Of a DNA stretch of 34,624 bases, positions 7,981 to 13,760 are shown one piece after another. Position numbers and translations under genes: made by a program. How positions within the stretch are numbered: position 1 is the stretch's first letter; every line of letters starts with the position of its first letter. The DNA comes from a virus. Under the pieces are notes generated by a model that saw only the letters and a program-made list of their open reading frames with translations, searched no databases and was not told the DNA's origin. The DNA lies in IMG/VR virus record IMGVR_UViG_3300025853_000020, positions 1 to 34,624 of that record; one strand, written 5' to 3'.

Positions 7981-8424
7981 ATGTATAGAATTGTCAACGG
8001 AAAAAAAATTGAGATGACTCCAAGACAAATTGCTGACCATCTATCACTGCAAGAAGAGTCTCGAAAAGAACATGCTGAGATACAAGCAAAAGAAAAACAA
8101 GCTCAATTAGACAAAATAAAAAAAATGCAATCTGCCGGCCTAAGCGATATAGCAATTATAGAAGTCCTGCCTTATGCCAAAGAACACCTAAACGACCCAA
8201 AATATCTTAAAGAAAAAGAGCAGGAATGCTTGCAAAAACAAGAATTAGAAGCCAAAGAAAAAGAGCTACAAAAAGCCAAAAAAACCCAAGAGCTTCAAGA
8301 AAAAATCCATATACTCAAAAAAAAGGGCTTTGACAAAGAAACTATAGAAATTATTTTGCCAGAAACTAAGCCTTTATTTAAAGTTAATGCAGCACCTAAA
8401 AAAAGAGTCGGAAAAATCAAATAG
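7981..8424 (+). CDS. Coiled-coil protein with two internal repeats (147 aa)
   Basis: Starts 4 bases after the fibre stop, with a CGAGGA ribosome site in the fibre's last codons. The composition is very rich in Lys, Glu and Gln and predicts long helices. Two related segments, DKIKKMQSAGLSDIAIIEVLP at about 42-62 and EKIHILKKKGFDKETIEIILP at about 108-128 (the second aligned on K-x-x-G-[LF]), suggest an internal duplication around a coiled coil. The C-terminus is basic (PKKRVGKIK). It has no signal peptide or membrane segment. Its position suggests a fibre chaperone or a small virion component. I do not recognise the family. Confidence 0.6.
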   Translation: MYRIVNGKKIEMTPRQIADHLSLQEESRKEHAEIQAKEKQAQLDKIKKMQSAGLSDIAIIEVLPYAKEHLNDPKYLKEKEQECLQKQELEAKEKELQKAKKTQELQEKIHILKKKGFDKETIEIILPETKPLFKVNAAPKKRVGKIK

Positions 8425-8603
8425 TGAAAGAAATGACATATCTTACCATTTTATCTATCCTGGCAGGAGCAGCTATTTTGACTGTTACAGCCAATAAGGT
8501 TTTTAAACTCGAAGATGACAATGAGCTTGAAGAGCTTGTAGAAGAAATAATTGAAAAAAAAACCGGCATGGATGTAGATTTGACCCCCGGCAGTAAAGAA
8601 TGA
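8424..8603 (+). CDS. Small single-pass membrane protein (59 aa)
   Basis: A short gene beginning with GTG at 8424, sharing one base with the preceding stop; an in-frame ATG at 8433 would give 56 aa. The N-terminal YLTILSILAGAAILTVTA (about residues 6-23) is a clear membrane helix. The rest is strongly acidic (DDNELEELVEEIIEKK) and ends GMDVDLTPGSKE. Small phage proteins of this layout are common near tail or lysis genes, and I recall the TG-x-D-[VI]-DL-[ST]-P ending in several, but the function is not established. As the last gene before the terminator it could be a holin-like or spanin-like protein. Confidence 0.6.
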   Translation: MKEMTYLTILSILAGAAILTVTANKVFKLEDDNELEELVEEIIEKKTGMDVDLTPGSKE

Positions 8604-8670
8604 ACCTCTTTTGTCGATAAAAACAAAATGTTTTTATTTGATAATTTTTCGTAGATAGCTTAGAGATCTT

Positions 8671-8697
8671 CCCGACTTTTCGGAGTCGGGTTTTTTT
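8671..8697 (+). terminator. Intrinsic terminator of the tail-fibre operon
   Basis: CCCGACT (8671-8677) and AGTCGGG (8684-8690) form a seven-pair stem with a short loop, followed by seven T. It lies 68 bases after the last plus-strand gene and faces the minus-strand operon. Confidence 0.9.
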
Positions 8698-8734
8698 ATT
8701 TCATTTAAAAATCACAAAATACCCCAGCCAAGGC

Positions 8735-8763
8735 AAAAAAAAACCCTCTCCAGGAAGAGAGGG
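8735..8763 (-). terminator. Intrinsic terminator of the recombination operon
   Basis: On the minus strand CCCTCTC (complement of 8757-8763) pairs with GAGAGGG (complement of 8744-8750), followed by nine T (complement of 8735-8743). It closes the operon that ends at 8801 and forms a convergent pair with the plus-strand terminator. Confidence 0.88.
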
Positions 8764-8800
8764 AAAAACAAAATGAAACAAATGTGCATGAGACTTTTTT

Positions 8801-9004
8801 TTACTTTTTTTTTGTTTTTTCTTCCATCACTTTAAGCAATTTTATCATTTCCTCAATCAGGGCTCGAAACTCTAAGGGATCTTTAACATAAAGGTTCATT
8901 GCTTGCCGATACTGGAATTTTAGCATTAGTTTGTAGCCATCCCACCGGCCAACTTTAGCGGATTGTATGGAGTCTAACTCCTCTAGATGAAAATTATAGT
9001 CCAT
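8801..9004 (-). CDS. Small hypothetical protein, end of recombination operon (67 aa)
   Basis: The ATG at 9002-9004 is preceded on the minus strand by a run of six G, a strong ribosome site. The protein reads as helix-loop-helix: an acidic N-terminus (MDYNFHLEELDSIQSAK), a short aromatic and basic middle, and a Lys-rich C-terminal helix ending KVMEEKTKKK. There are no cysteines, signal peptide or membrane segment. It is the last gene of a five-gene unit with the ERF annealing protein and ends just before the terminator, so an accessory role in recombination or replication is plausible. I do not recognise the family. Confidence 0.6.
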   Translation of the reverse strand: MDYNFHLEELDSIQSAKVGRWDGYKLMLKFQYRQAMNLYVKDPLEFRALIEEMIKLLKVMEEKTKKK

Positions 9005-9014
9005 ACAACCCCCC

Positions 9015-9044
9015 TTTAGTCGGATTTAGCCGGATTTAGCCGGA
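9015..9044. repeat. Three tandem copies of a 10-bp unit
   Basis: TTTAGTCGGA followed by two TTTAGCCGGA units. The repeat overlaps the last codons and stop of the ERF gene and the start of the short gap to the next gene. Such short repeats can arise by slippage; no function is evident. Confidence 0.85.
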
Positions 9045-9695
9045 TGATTGCTCATAGGCAAAAACTTTCAGGCTCTTTTCAAAATCTTCTTGCCTTTTGG
9101 CGATACCATTCAAAAGCTCATTCTCGCTCTTTCCGGACTTTTTTAACAAATGGCAAATAAATTTTTTGAAGTGTGGTGTGTTTTTTTGGCTATGGTAGTA
9201 CTCCGAAGCTTCCAAACTTAACTCAACTTCTTTAGGTTTTGTTTGGACAGTCTGGACAGGTTGAACCGGCTCTTGTTGAATTGCCCCTTGCAAATCTGCG
9301 TCTACATCGTCATCTGTTACAATACCTAGCAAAGACGATAGCGCATAGCGTCTGTAATAGGTGATTTTTGCGCCAAGGCTTTTCTCATCATTCGTTTGCT
9401 CAATCAGCATAGAAGAGCGCAACCATTGGCCGGAATTATGAAAAACGGTAGTAACTAACAACCTCCTTTGATTTTCTTGCGTCTGTATCCCATGAGATAC
9501 GCAAAGGCCGTTTTCAGATAAAGGCTTTCTGATTTGTGTCATAATGGTAGCAAGATCTGCATACTTGTATTTGATGTTATAGCCTGATTTAGCCCTGATA
9601 TTAACTTCTTTGTCTTTTTCAATAGTGCCAACTTGCCCCTGAAACTTTGAAAGGGCAGTAGCAATTTCGTTAATGTTCTCTGAAAATTCGTTCAT
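9036..9695 (-). CDS. erf: ERF-family single-strand annealing protein (219 aa)
   Basis: The first 135 residues match the ERF superfamily of phage annealing proteins. Landmarks are YKYADLATI at 43-51, the signature GAKITYYRRYAL at 108-119 (family form G-x-x-[IV]-T-Y-x-[RK]-R-Y-[AS]-L), and GIVTDDDVDAD at 124-134. Residues about 140-160 form a Gln/Pro/Val linker, followed by a helical C-terminal domain. ERF proteins bind single-stranded DNA and anneal complementary strands; in P22, Erf circularises or recombines the genome and builds concatemers for packaging. Directly upstream is a helical protein that usually accompanies such annealing proteins, and a PD-(D/E)XK exonuclease is nearby. The stop lies inside a small tandem repeat. 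Confidence 0.92.
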   Translation of the reverse strand: MNEFSENINEIATALSKFQGQVGTIEKDKEVNIRAKSGYNIKYKYADLATIMTQIRKPLSENGLCVSHGIQTQENQRRLLVTTVFHNSGQWLRSSMLIEQTNDEKSLGAKITYYRRYALSSLLGIVTDDDVDADLQGAIQQEPVQPVQTVQTKPKEVELSLEASEYYHSQKNTPHFKKFICHLLKKSGKSENELLNGIAKRQEDFEKSLKVFAYEQSSG

Positions 9696-9710
9696 TTTGT
9701 TTACCTTGTT

Positions 9711-10271
9711 TTAGTTTTTAGTCCTTAGACTGATTTTCTCGCTTTCAATGACCTCTACCCCTGCAATATTGCGTATTCCTCGCTTTATTGCGCCCTCGAT
9801 TGCTTTTTTATCGACTGTTAGATATTCAGCAGGGATAGAGCTAGGGTCCGAGATTTTAAAATCAAAGGTCGTGTCTATGCTTAAATTGCCTTCATCGGAT
9901 TCGAGCTTTGAAAAATCGTCCGAGTTTTTCCTGTAGTCGGACAGCTTTTTGACAAGGGAACCCTCTATTGATTCGAGCTTGTCGGTGTAGCCATCGACTA
10001 GCTTCTTTAATGCCTTTTGAAAATCAATGTGAGGCCGTACAATTTCCTTTCTAAGCTCTTCTAATCGCTTGCCAAGTTTTCTGGACTGGCAAGCCATTTC
10101 CAAGGCTGTTTTTGCTGCATTTCTGTTAGCTACCGCAAAATTTTCAGCAGTAGCCTCGATATGGTTTACATTCTTTTCAAGTTTCAAAAGATCATCGTTT
10201 TCTCTATCAGATATTTCAAATGTTGGCCTGGTATTGTCCGGTTGTTGCGCTAATGCCATATAGTCAATCAT
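9711..10271 (-). CDS. Helical recombination-associated phage protein (186 aa)
   Basis: Residues about 25-125 form a long helical, coiled-coil-like region with charged heptads (KLGKRLEELRKEIVRPHIDFQKAL). A compact C-terminal part contains FKISDPSSIPAEYLTVDKKAIEGAIKRG...IAGVEVIESEKISLRTK. This layout, with P-x-E-[YF]-L then D-x-K-A-[IL] and G-V-x-[VI]-x-[EK], is common in phage operons beside ERF, RecT or Beta annealing proteins. The ATG overlaps the preceding stop by four bases (ATGA) and the ERF gene begins 16 bases after its stop, so it is translated with the recombination set. Its biochemical role is unknown to me; a nuclease regulator or host-exonuclease inhibitor would fit. Confidence 0.7.
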   Translation of the reverse strand: MIDYMALAQQPDNTRPTFEISDRENDDLLKLEKNVNHIEATAENFAVANRNAAKTALEMACQSRKLGKRLEELRKEIVRPHIDFQKALKKLVDGYTDKLESIEGSLVKKLSDYRKNSDDFSKLESDEGNLSIDTTFDFKISDPSSIPAEYLTVDKKAIEGAIKRGIRNIAGVEVIESEKISLRTKN

Positions 10272-10492
10272 AGTTTTACCCCTATGTAATCGTGGGCGTT
10301 TTCAAGTATCCATTCCTTGCGACAAGCCATCGTGCAAAAAATTAAATTTTTATCTAGCCCACATTCAAAAAATTTGTTATCAGAATCAAATAACTCCTTG
10401 CAATGCGAACATTCGAGCCAGCGATAATCATAATTATAATAGCTGTCATAGAATGAATCGCTCATAGGCGTAATCTCATAGTTTTTTTTCAT
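10268..10492 (-). CDS. Small zinc-ribbon-like protein (74 aa)
   Basis: Residues 28 and 31 (CSHC), 44, 53 and 57 (C...CTMAC) give five cysteines spaced for a treble-clef or zinc-ribbon site. The N-terminus is unusually Tyr/Asp-rich (YDSYYNYDYRW). The start overlaps the upstream gene by 17 bases and the stop overlaps the next ATG (ATGA), so it is translationally coupled in the recombination operon. Zinc-finger proteins this small often bind nucleic acid or inhibit a host enzyme, but nothing here fixes the function. Confidence 0.65.
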   Translation of the reverse strand: MKKNYEITPMSDSFYDSYYNYDYRWLECSHCKELFDSDNKFFECGLDKNLIFCTMACRKEWILENAHDYIGVKL

Positions 10493-10727
10493 CTATAGCT
10501 TCCTTTAGGCTCTCATCTTTTTGAGAGCCTTTTTTGTATCCGGATTGAGTCTCGTAAATACGAATTTGCTCTAAGAGATTTTGATAATCACGAGCAGCTA
10601 AAGAAGAGTGTTTAATATCTAATGGATAAACCTTGATTGCTTCTTTGAGCAGTCTGGCTGCCAGTTTCCAGTTGCAATCTTTTGACGCTTGCCAAGCGGC
10701 ATTGCGAAAGTCTGAGCATGTCTTCAT
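10476..10727 (-). CDS. Small hypothetical protein, first gene of recombination operon (83 aa)
   Basis: The ATG at 10725-10727 has AGGGGTA eight to fourteen bases upstream on the minus strand. The sequence predicts two or three helices (SDFRNAAWQASKDCNWKLAARLLKEAIKVYP), resembling a single TPR-like helical hairpin with the W-x-x-A-x-x-L-L-x-x-A-I-x-x-[YF]-P pattern, followed by a charged tail. It is first in the operon with the zinc protein, helical partner and ERF. A protein-binding adaptor role is possible; the family is not recognised. Confidence 0.6.
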   Translation of the reverse strand: MKTCSDFRNAAWQASKDCNWKLAARLLKEAIKVYPLDIKHSSLAARDYQNLLEQIRIYETQSGYKKGSQKDESLKEAIDEKKL

Positions 10728-10755
10728 TTTTGTACCCCTAAAATGCTGACTGTAA

Positions 10756-10774
10756 GTTGCGTAAAGTTCAAAGC
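10756..10774. promoter_or_regulatory. Putative operator, copy 1 (before recombination operon)
   Basis: GTTGCGTAAAGTTCAAAGC here is the reverse complement of a near match to the elements at 16920-16938 and 17049-17067. It lies just downstream of the predicted start point of the minus-strand promoter at 10796-10824, where a bound repressor would block transcription. Confidence 0.55.
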
Positions 10775-10795
10775 TTTTTCAAGCAAAGAAAGAGA

Positions 10796-10824
10796 ACTAT
10801 ACTAAATCGGTGTTTTTATCACAA
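10796..10824 (-). promoter_or_regulatory. Sigma70-like promoter of the recombination operon
   Basis: On the minus strand: TTGTGA (10819-10824), a 17-base spacer and TATAGT (10796-10801). It lies about 70 bases upstream of the ATG at 10727, in a 243-base gap between two minus-strand genes. Confidence 0.6.
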
Positions 10825-10914
10825 CGAAAAAGTTAAGTTCTTCGCTAGCAGAAAAAAAAAAGCAGACTTTTACAAAGGCCATATTTTGAATTTAAAATTA
10901 GACTGTTAGGAGAT

Positions 10915-10945
10915 AAAAAAAAAGGCCATGCGATGAAACATGGCC
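10915..10945 (-). terminator. Intrinsic terminator after the exonuclease gene
   Basis: GGCCATG (10924-10930) and CATGGCC (10939-10945) form a perfect seven-pair stem. On the minus strand it is followed by nine T (complement of 10915-10923). It separates the exonuclease gene from the next operon. Confidence 0.9.
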
Positions 10946-10969
10946 AAAAAAAACAAAGGTTTGAATCTA

Positions 10970-11530
10970 TTATTTTAACGGAGAAAAGTATTGATGTACG
11001 GAAAGGAGATTTTTAAACAATTCAAGATCTTTTTCAGACCTCGAAGTGTAATCAAATATTTTAGCGGAGCTACCCGATTTGTTCAATTGCAACACGAAAG
11101 AATTTTTATAGTCTATACTGTTAGCATCCATCAAATGCCGATAAGCTGCCAGCTGCAAAGGCCATGTTTTTGATTCTGTCTGAGGGGTTTTGATATCGAT
11201 TAGAGATGGCTTTTCATCTCCTTTTAGATAGGCCAGCATATCCATTTGGCCGGTGATTCTTAAGTCGTCACAGAATAGTCTTTTTTCTAAAAACTCAACT
11301 CGCTCTACTGTTAGATCAAACCACTCAATAAAAGAATCTACATAAGGCTTGCAATCGAGATCTATCTCAACAAAAAGCTCATTTTTAGCGTATAGCTCGC
11401 AAAAATTATGGCAGCGAGTGCCTCGCTCTGCTGCATTGGCTAAAACGCTAAGGTCTATTTTGTCTAATCCTGAAAATTTAGACAGCACTTCGGTAACTCT
11501 GTAATAGTCTTTAAATTCATCATCTGACAT
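10970..11530 (-). CDS. PD-(D/E)XK exonuclease, RecB/Cas4-like (186 aa)
   Basis: The catalytic order of PD-(D/E)XK exonucleases is visible: an N-terminal helix with RGTRCHNFCE (H41, E45), GQMDM (D97), LIDIKT (D112, K114) and the helix motif QLAAY (126-130). This corresponds to the H...D...D-x-K...Q-x-x-x-Y layout of RecB-like and phage exonucleases. At 186 aa it is a compact single domain. It probably resects double-stranded ends to give the single strands on which the ERF protein acts. It has its own terminator and is divergent from the HTH regulator, with a shared control region that contains one of the repeated operators. The ATG at 11530 follows a weak AAGGA-type site. Confidence 0.85.
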   Translation of the reverse strand: MSDDEFKDYYRVTEVLSKFSGLDKIDLSVLANAAERGTRCHNFCELYAKNELFVEIDLDCKPYVDSFIEWFDLTVERVEFLEKRLFCDDLRITGQMDMLAYLKGDEKPSLIDIKTPQTESKTWPLQLAAYRHLMDANSIDYKNSFVLQLNKSGSSAKIFDYTSRSEKDLELFKNLLSVHQYFSPLK

Positions 11531-11590
11531 CTGAAAATCCTTTTTTTGGCTAGGAGAGTACTAGCGCAGCTTTTTAAATGCAATCTTTTT

Positions 11591-11606
11591 GTTGCGTTTA
11601 ACAATG
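11591..11606. promoter_or_regulatory. Putative operator, copy 2 (between exonuclease and HTH genes)
   Basis: GTTGCGTTTAACAATG is a shortened form of the repeated element (reverse complement CATTGTTAAACGCAAC). It covers the -35 box of the plus-strand HTH promoter and lies in the leader of the divergent exonuclease gene, so one bound protein could control both. Confidence 0.5.
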
Positions 11607-11620
11607 AGTTCAATTAGAGT
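11592..11620 (+). promoter_or_regulatory. Promoter of the HTH regulator
   Basis: TTGCGT (11592-11597), a 17-base spacer and TAGAGT (11615-11620). The -35 box is part of the repeated operator. AGGAG at 11632-11636 and the ATG at 11644 follow. Confidence 0.55.
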
Positions 11621-11643
11621 TTTTGCAAAACAGGAGTTTTTAA

Positions 11644-11868
11644 ATGGAAATTAAGGATTGGATAGAGCTTAACGGCTATAAAAAGTGCGCCATTGCTAGA
11701 ATTTTAGGCATTGATAAAGTTACGTTATGGTCTCTATGTACTAAAAGACGCTGGCCAAGGCCTAAATTAGCAAAAAAAATCGAAGAGCTTACAAACGGAC
11801 AAGTGACAAATAAAGACTTAACGAATTTTGTGCCACTCGCTCAACGGTCACGCCAAAGTCTTTCTTGA
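11644..11868 (+). CDS. Small Cro/YdaS-like HTH transcription regulator (74 aa)
   Basis: Residues about 4-48 read as a helix-turn-helix domain: DWIELNGYKKCAIARILGID KVTLWSLCTKRRWPRPKLAKKIEELT. The core is A-I-A-R-I-L-G-I-D-K-V-T-L-W-S-L, with the short second helix, glycine turn and recognition helix of Cro-type repressors, and 'W-x-R-[PF]-x-L-A-x-K-I' typical of phage Cro/YdaS proteins. There is no protease or dimerisation domain, so it would act as a simple Cro-like switch. AGGAG lies seven bases before the ATG. It is divergent from the exonuclease and its own promoter overlaps a repeated operator, which suggests autoregulation. The last 28 bases overlap the 3' end of a convergent gene. Confidence 0.8.
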   Translation: MEIKDWIELNGYKKCAIARILGIDKVTLWSLCTKRRWPRPKLAKKIEELTNGQVTNKDLTNFVPLAQRSRQSLS

Positions 11869-12227
11869 AGTTCGTCTGCTTTTTTGGCATGGTCTTTTGC
11901 GTCATTTACGCAGTCAACGCCATCCCAAAAATGATCGCAAGCATTTACAGCAAATTGAGCAATGACGGTAACTATCGCTGTTATTGCTCTTTCTTTTTTT
12001 CCACTGGCAAGCATTGTTGCAAAAGCTGCTGCAATAGCGTTCTTGCAAACTTCTCTCGCATGGACATTAAGTATTTTATTAAAATGTTCATCGGCTTCTT
12101 CGAGAAGTCTCATTGATTTTCGAGTTTCTAATTCGCATTGAGCAAAAATTTCGTTTCTTTCGCTGACGCTTAGGCTAGCATGAAGAGAAAAACAGATCAA
12201 AAGAAAAAAACAAATTAACTTTTTCAT
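11841..12227 (-). CDS. Secreted four-cysteine helical protein (128 aa)
   Basis: A classical signal peptide is present: MKK, a hydrophobic core (LICFFLLICFSL), then HAS-L at about residues 16-19. The mature part (about 110 aa) is helical with four cysteines (AQC, EVC, NAC, VDC), likely two disulfides outside the cytoplasm. The middle segment AIAAAFATMLASGKKERAITAIVTVIAQFAV is Ala/Ile-rich and could insert in a membrane. It starts one base inside the stop of a 49-aa membrane protein, so the two are translated together. A small membrane protein followed by an exported protein would fit a lysis or envelope-modifying pair, but no lysozyme, amidase or spanin motif was seen. Superinfection exclusion is an alternative. 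Confidence 0.65.
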   Translation of the reverse strand: MKKLICFFLLICFSLHASLSVSERNEIFAQCELETRKSMRLLEEADEHFNKILNVHAREVCKNAIAAAFATMLASGKKERAITAIVTVIAQFAVNACDHFWDGVDCVNDAKDHAKKADELQERLWRDR

Positions 12228-12376
12228 TATATCCCCATGTAGTCAAAAATGCTATTGATGAATAGGACTGTTAAAAAAAGCAGACCTGTTTTTTTATAGG
12301 TAGAAGGATTGTCTCCCTCATCCATTAAAACCCGATATATAAAATAAAGAATTGATGTTATAAAAGCTTGTCTCAT
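12227..12376 (-). CDS. Small two-helix membrane protein, holin-like (49 aa)
   Basis: A short minus-strand gene: ATG at 12374-12376, stop at 12227-12229, overlapping the next ATG by one base. The protein has a first hydrophobic helix (QAFITSILYFIYRVL, about 3-17), a charged and polar loop (MDEGDNPSTYKKT, 18-30) and a second hydrophobic helix (GLLFLTVLFINSIF, 31-44), ending DYMGI. Two short membrane helices joined by a polar loop is the layout of class II holins. Coupling to the exported protein downstream supports a joint envelope function. No family is recognised. The open frame, overlap with the next start and membrane pattern argue that it is real. Confidence 0.5.
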   Translation of the reverse strand: MRQAFITSILYFIYRVLMDEGDNPSTYKKTGLLFLTVLFINSIFDYMGI

Positions 12377-12411
12377 AAGATGAATCCAAATTTAAAATAA
12401 AAGATTTTAAC

Positions 12412-12723
12412 ATGTATGGATGTTTTAGGAACATGGAAATTTACTCAAAAATTAAAAACGATAATGCAAAAGTAGTTAAAACAGATCCTCTTAAGGAAGA
12501 AGGTGGATGGCTTAATGTAGAAGATCAGGGATACTATTTGCTGGGATTATACGAGCCTTTACTTGGCGGTACACTTAGGGTAAAAAAAGCCAACGATGAA
12601 AACTTAACAGAAGCAATTTACCTGATTGAAATTTTTTATGAAGGCGATTGTCTCTTGTTGGAATTTTACGATACTTATGAAGACTGCCTGGACAGCCTGC
12701 TAAAATATATCAAAAAAAAATGA
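12412..12723 (+). CDS. Acidic hypothetical protein (103 aa)
   Basis: The frame opens at the ATG at 12412; a second ATG at 12433, preceded by AGGA, may be the true start (96 aa). The protein is acidic, with alternating strands and aromatic residues in the second half (IYLIEIFYEGDCLLLEFYDTYEDCLDSLLKYI). It has no signal peptide, membrane segment or metal site. It runs opposite to the surrounding minus-strand genes and is followed by another plus-strand gene, the two forming a small unit ending at the terminator near 13107. Small acidic phage proteins can be DNA mimics or host-enzyme inhibitors, but that is only a possibility. Family unknown. Confidence 0.6.
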   Translation: MYGCFRNMEIYSKIKNDNAKVVKTDPLKEEGGWLNVEDQGYYLLGLYEPLLGGTLRVKKANDENLTEAIYLIEIFYEGDCLLLEFYDTYEDCLDSLLKYIKKK

Positions 12724-12777
12724 GTACTGTAAAAGCAAAATAGAAAGGCAAGAAACAACTTGAGGGTAGATTAAATT

Positions 12778-13041
12778 ATGGCCAAGAAAGATCCAAGACT
12801 AGAAAGAGCAGGTGTATCTGCTTATAACAAACCAAAGCGCACGCCGGGACACAAGACCAAGTCACACGTAGTAGTTGCTAAAGAAGGCGATAAGATAAAA
12901 ACGATTAGGTTCGGGCAACAAGGTGTTACAGGAGACAAACAACCTACAAAGCGTCAAGCTGCCTTTAAAGCACGACACGCCAAGAACATTGCAAAAGGTA
13001 AGATGTCGGCTGCTTACTGGGCAGATAAGGTCAAATGGTAA
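12778..13041 (+). CDS. Conserved small basic phage protein (87 aa)
   Basis: GAGGG lies about ten bases before the ATG. The protein is strongly basic and reads like a small phage family I have met often, with the marks RTPGHKTKSHVVVAKEG, TIRFGQQG and KARHAKNIAKGKMSAAYWA plus a final W-A-x-K-V-K-W. The GKMSAAYWA-x-KVKW ending is the most diagnostic. The R-H-x-K-N-I and Lys-rich stretches suggest nucleic-acid contact; the function of the family is not known to me. It is the second gene of a two-gene plus-strand unit embedded in the minus-strand early region and ends about 65 bases before a strong terminator. Confidence 0.75.
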   Translation: MAKKDPRLERAGVSAYNKPKRTPGHKTKSHVVVAKEGDKIKTIRFGQQGVTGDKQPTKRQAAFKARHAKNIAKGKMSAAYWADKVKW

Positions 13042-13081
13042 TCTTTTTTATAAGCAATAGCGATTAATAGGCAAAAAGACT

Positions 13082-13097
13082 AACTTAAATTTAAGTT
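13082..13097. promoter_or_regulatory. 16-bp perfect palindrome
   Basis: AACTTAAATTTAAGTT is self-complementary. It lies between the plus-strand gene stop and the terminator and 24 bases past the toxin gene's stop. It may be a protein-binding site or simply AT-rich spacer. Confidence 0.5.
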
Positions 13098-13106
13098 TGC
13101 TTTTTG

Positions 13107-13137
13107 AAGCCTTAAGTGCCTCACTTGGGGCTTTTTT
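13107..13137 (+). terminator. Intrinsic terminator of the 12.4-13.0 kb unit
   Basis: AAGCC (13107-13111) pairs with GGCTT (13129-13133), and AAGTG (13114-13118) with CACTT (13122-13126), separated by a small internal loop and followed by a six-T run. The stem overlaps the 3' end of the convergent toxin gene. Confidence 0.85.
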
Positions 13138-13390
13138 CTTCGTACAAACTGTCTCTATGTCCAACTTCTACACAAAGCACAAGCAAGTGACTAGCTTCTA
13201 TTCTGTAAATGATTCTGCAAGAGCCTATTTTTATGCGATAATGCACGATTCCGTAGCCTCTCATTTTTCGATAGCCTAATGGCCTAGCCTCATCTGCTAA
13301 ATAAGAAATAGCTCTAATAAGCTTTTTGCGCTCTTCAGGATGAATCTTTTTTAGTTTATTTTTAGCTGTATAGGTTAAACAAAGATCCAT
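13121..13390 (-). CDS. RelE/ParE-family toxin (89 aa)
   Basis: The protein has the compact RelE/ParE pattern: an N-terminal strand (LCLTYTAKNKLKKI), a pair of helices with PEERKKLIRAISYLADEARPLG, the segment YRKMRGYGIVHYRIKIGSCRIIYRIEASH, then VLCVEVGHRDSLY. The R-x-x-[VI]-G-x-[CY]-R-[IV]-[IV]-Y sheet and the final V-G-H-R-x-x-[VL]-Y are family hallmarks; R52, R59, H78, R79 and Y83 are likely functional. Members either cleave mRNA in the ribosome (RelE) or poison gyrase (ParE); the sequence does not decide between these. It follows its antitoxin with a one-base overlap. In a phage, such a pair may block rival phages or stabilise a carrier state. Confidence 0.88.
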   Translation of the reverse strand: MDLCLTYTAKNKLKKIHPEERKKLIRAISYLADEARPLGYRKMRGYGIVHYRIKIGSCRIIYRIEASHLLVLCVEVGHRDSLYEEKSPK

Positions 13391-13647
13391 TATGCCATTA
13401 ACTCTTCTTGGACTTCATCAAATGCGAAAATCTCTTCTTGGCCTTGATCGACCTTTTGAGCAATGTAGACGCTATCCTCTTCAAGCATCTGTTCTTCAAT
13501 CCAATCATCTTCAAGGCGCAAAATTGTATTTATGATTGCGTCTTTAGCCAGTTCCTCGAAAGCAACATTTAATTTTTTAGCAGCAAGTTTTAAATAGTGA
13601 AGCTCACTAGCTGGGAAGTCTTTGATTTTAAGTTCTATAGTTTTCAT
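13390..13647 (-). CDS. Antitoxin partner of the RelE-type toxin (85 aa)
   Basis: The frame opens at 13680, but the ATG at 13647 has GGAGG six bases upstream and begins MKTIELKIKDFPASEL, so I use it. The N-terminal half looks like a ribbon-helix-helix or related DNA-binding unit (strand TIELKIKDFP, then helices LHYLKLAAKKLNVAFEELAKDAIINTIL). The second half is acidic (EDDWIEEQMLEED...FDEVQEELMA), as expected for a disordered toxin-neutralising tail. Upstream is a well-formed promoter with a CCAAAATTTGG palindrome at the start point, the normal place for antitoxin autorepression. Its order before the toxin supports the role. Confidence 0.82.
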   Translation of the reverse strand: MKTIELKIKDFPASELHYLKLAAKKLNVAFEELAKDAIINTILRLEDDWIEEQMLEEDSVYIAQKVDQGQEEIFAFDEVQEELMA

Positions 13648-13655
13648 TATAGCCT

Positions 13656-13699
13656 CCAAAATTTGGAAAAAGTATAGCAAAAAACGGTATTAAAGGAAA
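13656..13699 (-). promoter_or_regulatory. Toxin-antitoxin promoter with palindromic operator
   Basis: On the minus strand: TTTCCT (13694-13699), a 17-base spacer, TATACT (13671-13676), then the palindrome CCAAAATTTGG at 13656-13666 around the start point, and GGAGG before the ATG. It gives the module its own transcription. Confidence 0.65.
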
Positions 13700-13718
13700 G
13701 GCTTTGACAATCAAAGCC
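13700..13718 (-). terminator. Possible terminator after the DnaC-like gene
   Basis: GGCTTTGA (13700-13707) and TCAAAGCC (13711-13718) form an eight-pair stem with a three-base loop. On the minus strand it is followed only by TTTCCTTT, so termination may be partial. It overlaps the -35 area of the antitoxin promoter. Confidence 0.6.
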
Positions 13719-13760
13719 CCTCTTTATTCCCTATAACAGCGATTTCGGGGAAATTAATCT

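Noticed and set aside
9015-9044. Replication iterons
   Set aside because: Only three 10-bp copies, and they overlap the end of a coding gene. Far from the initiator gene.
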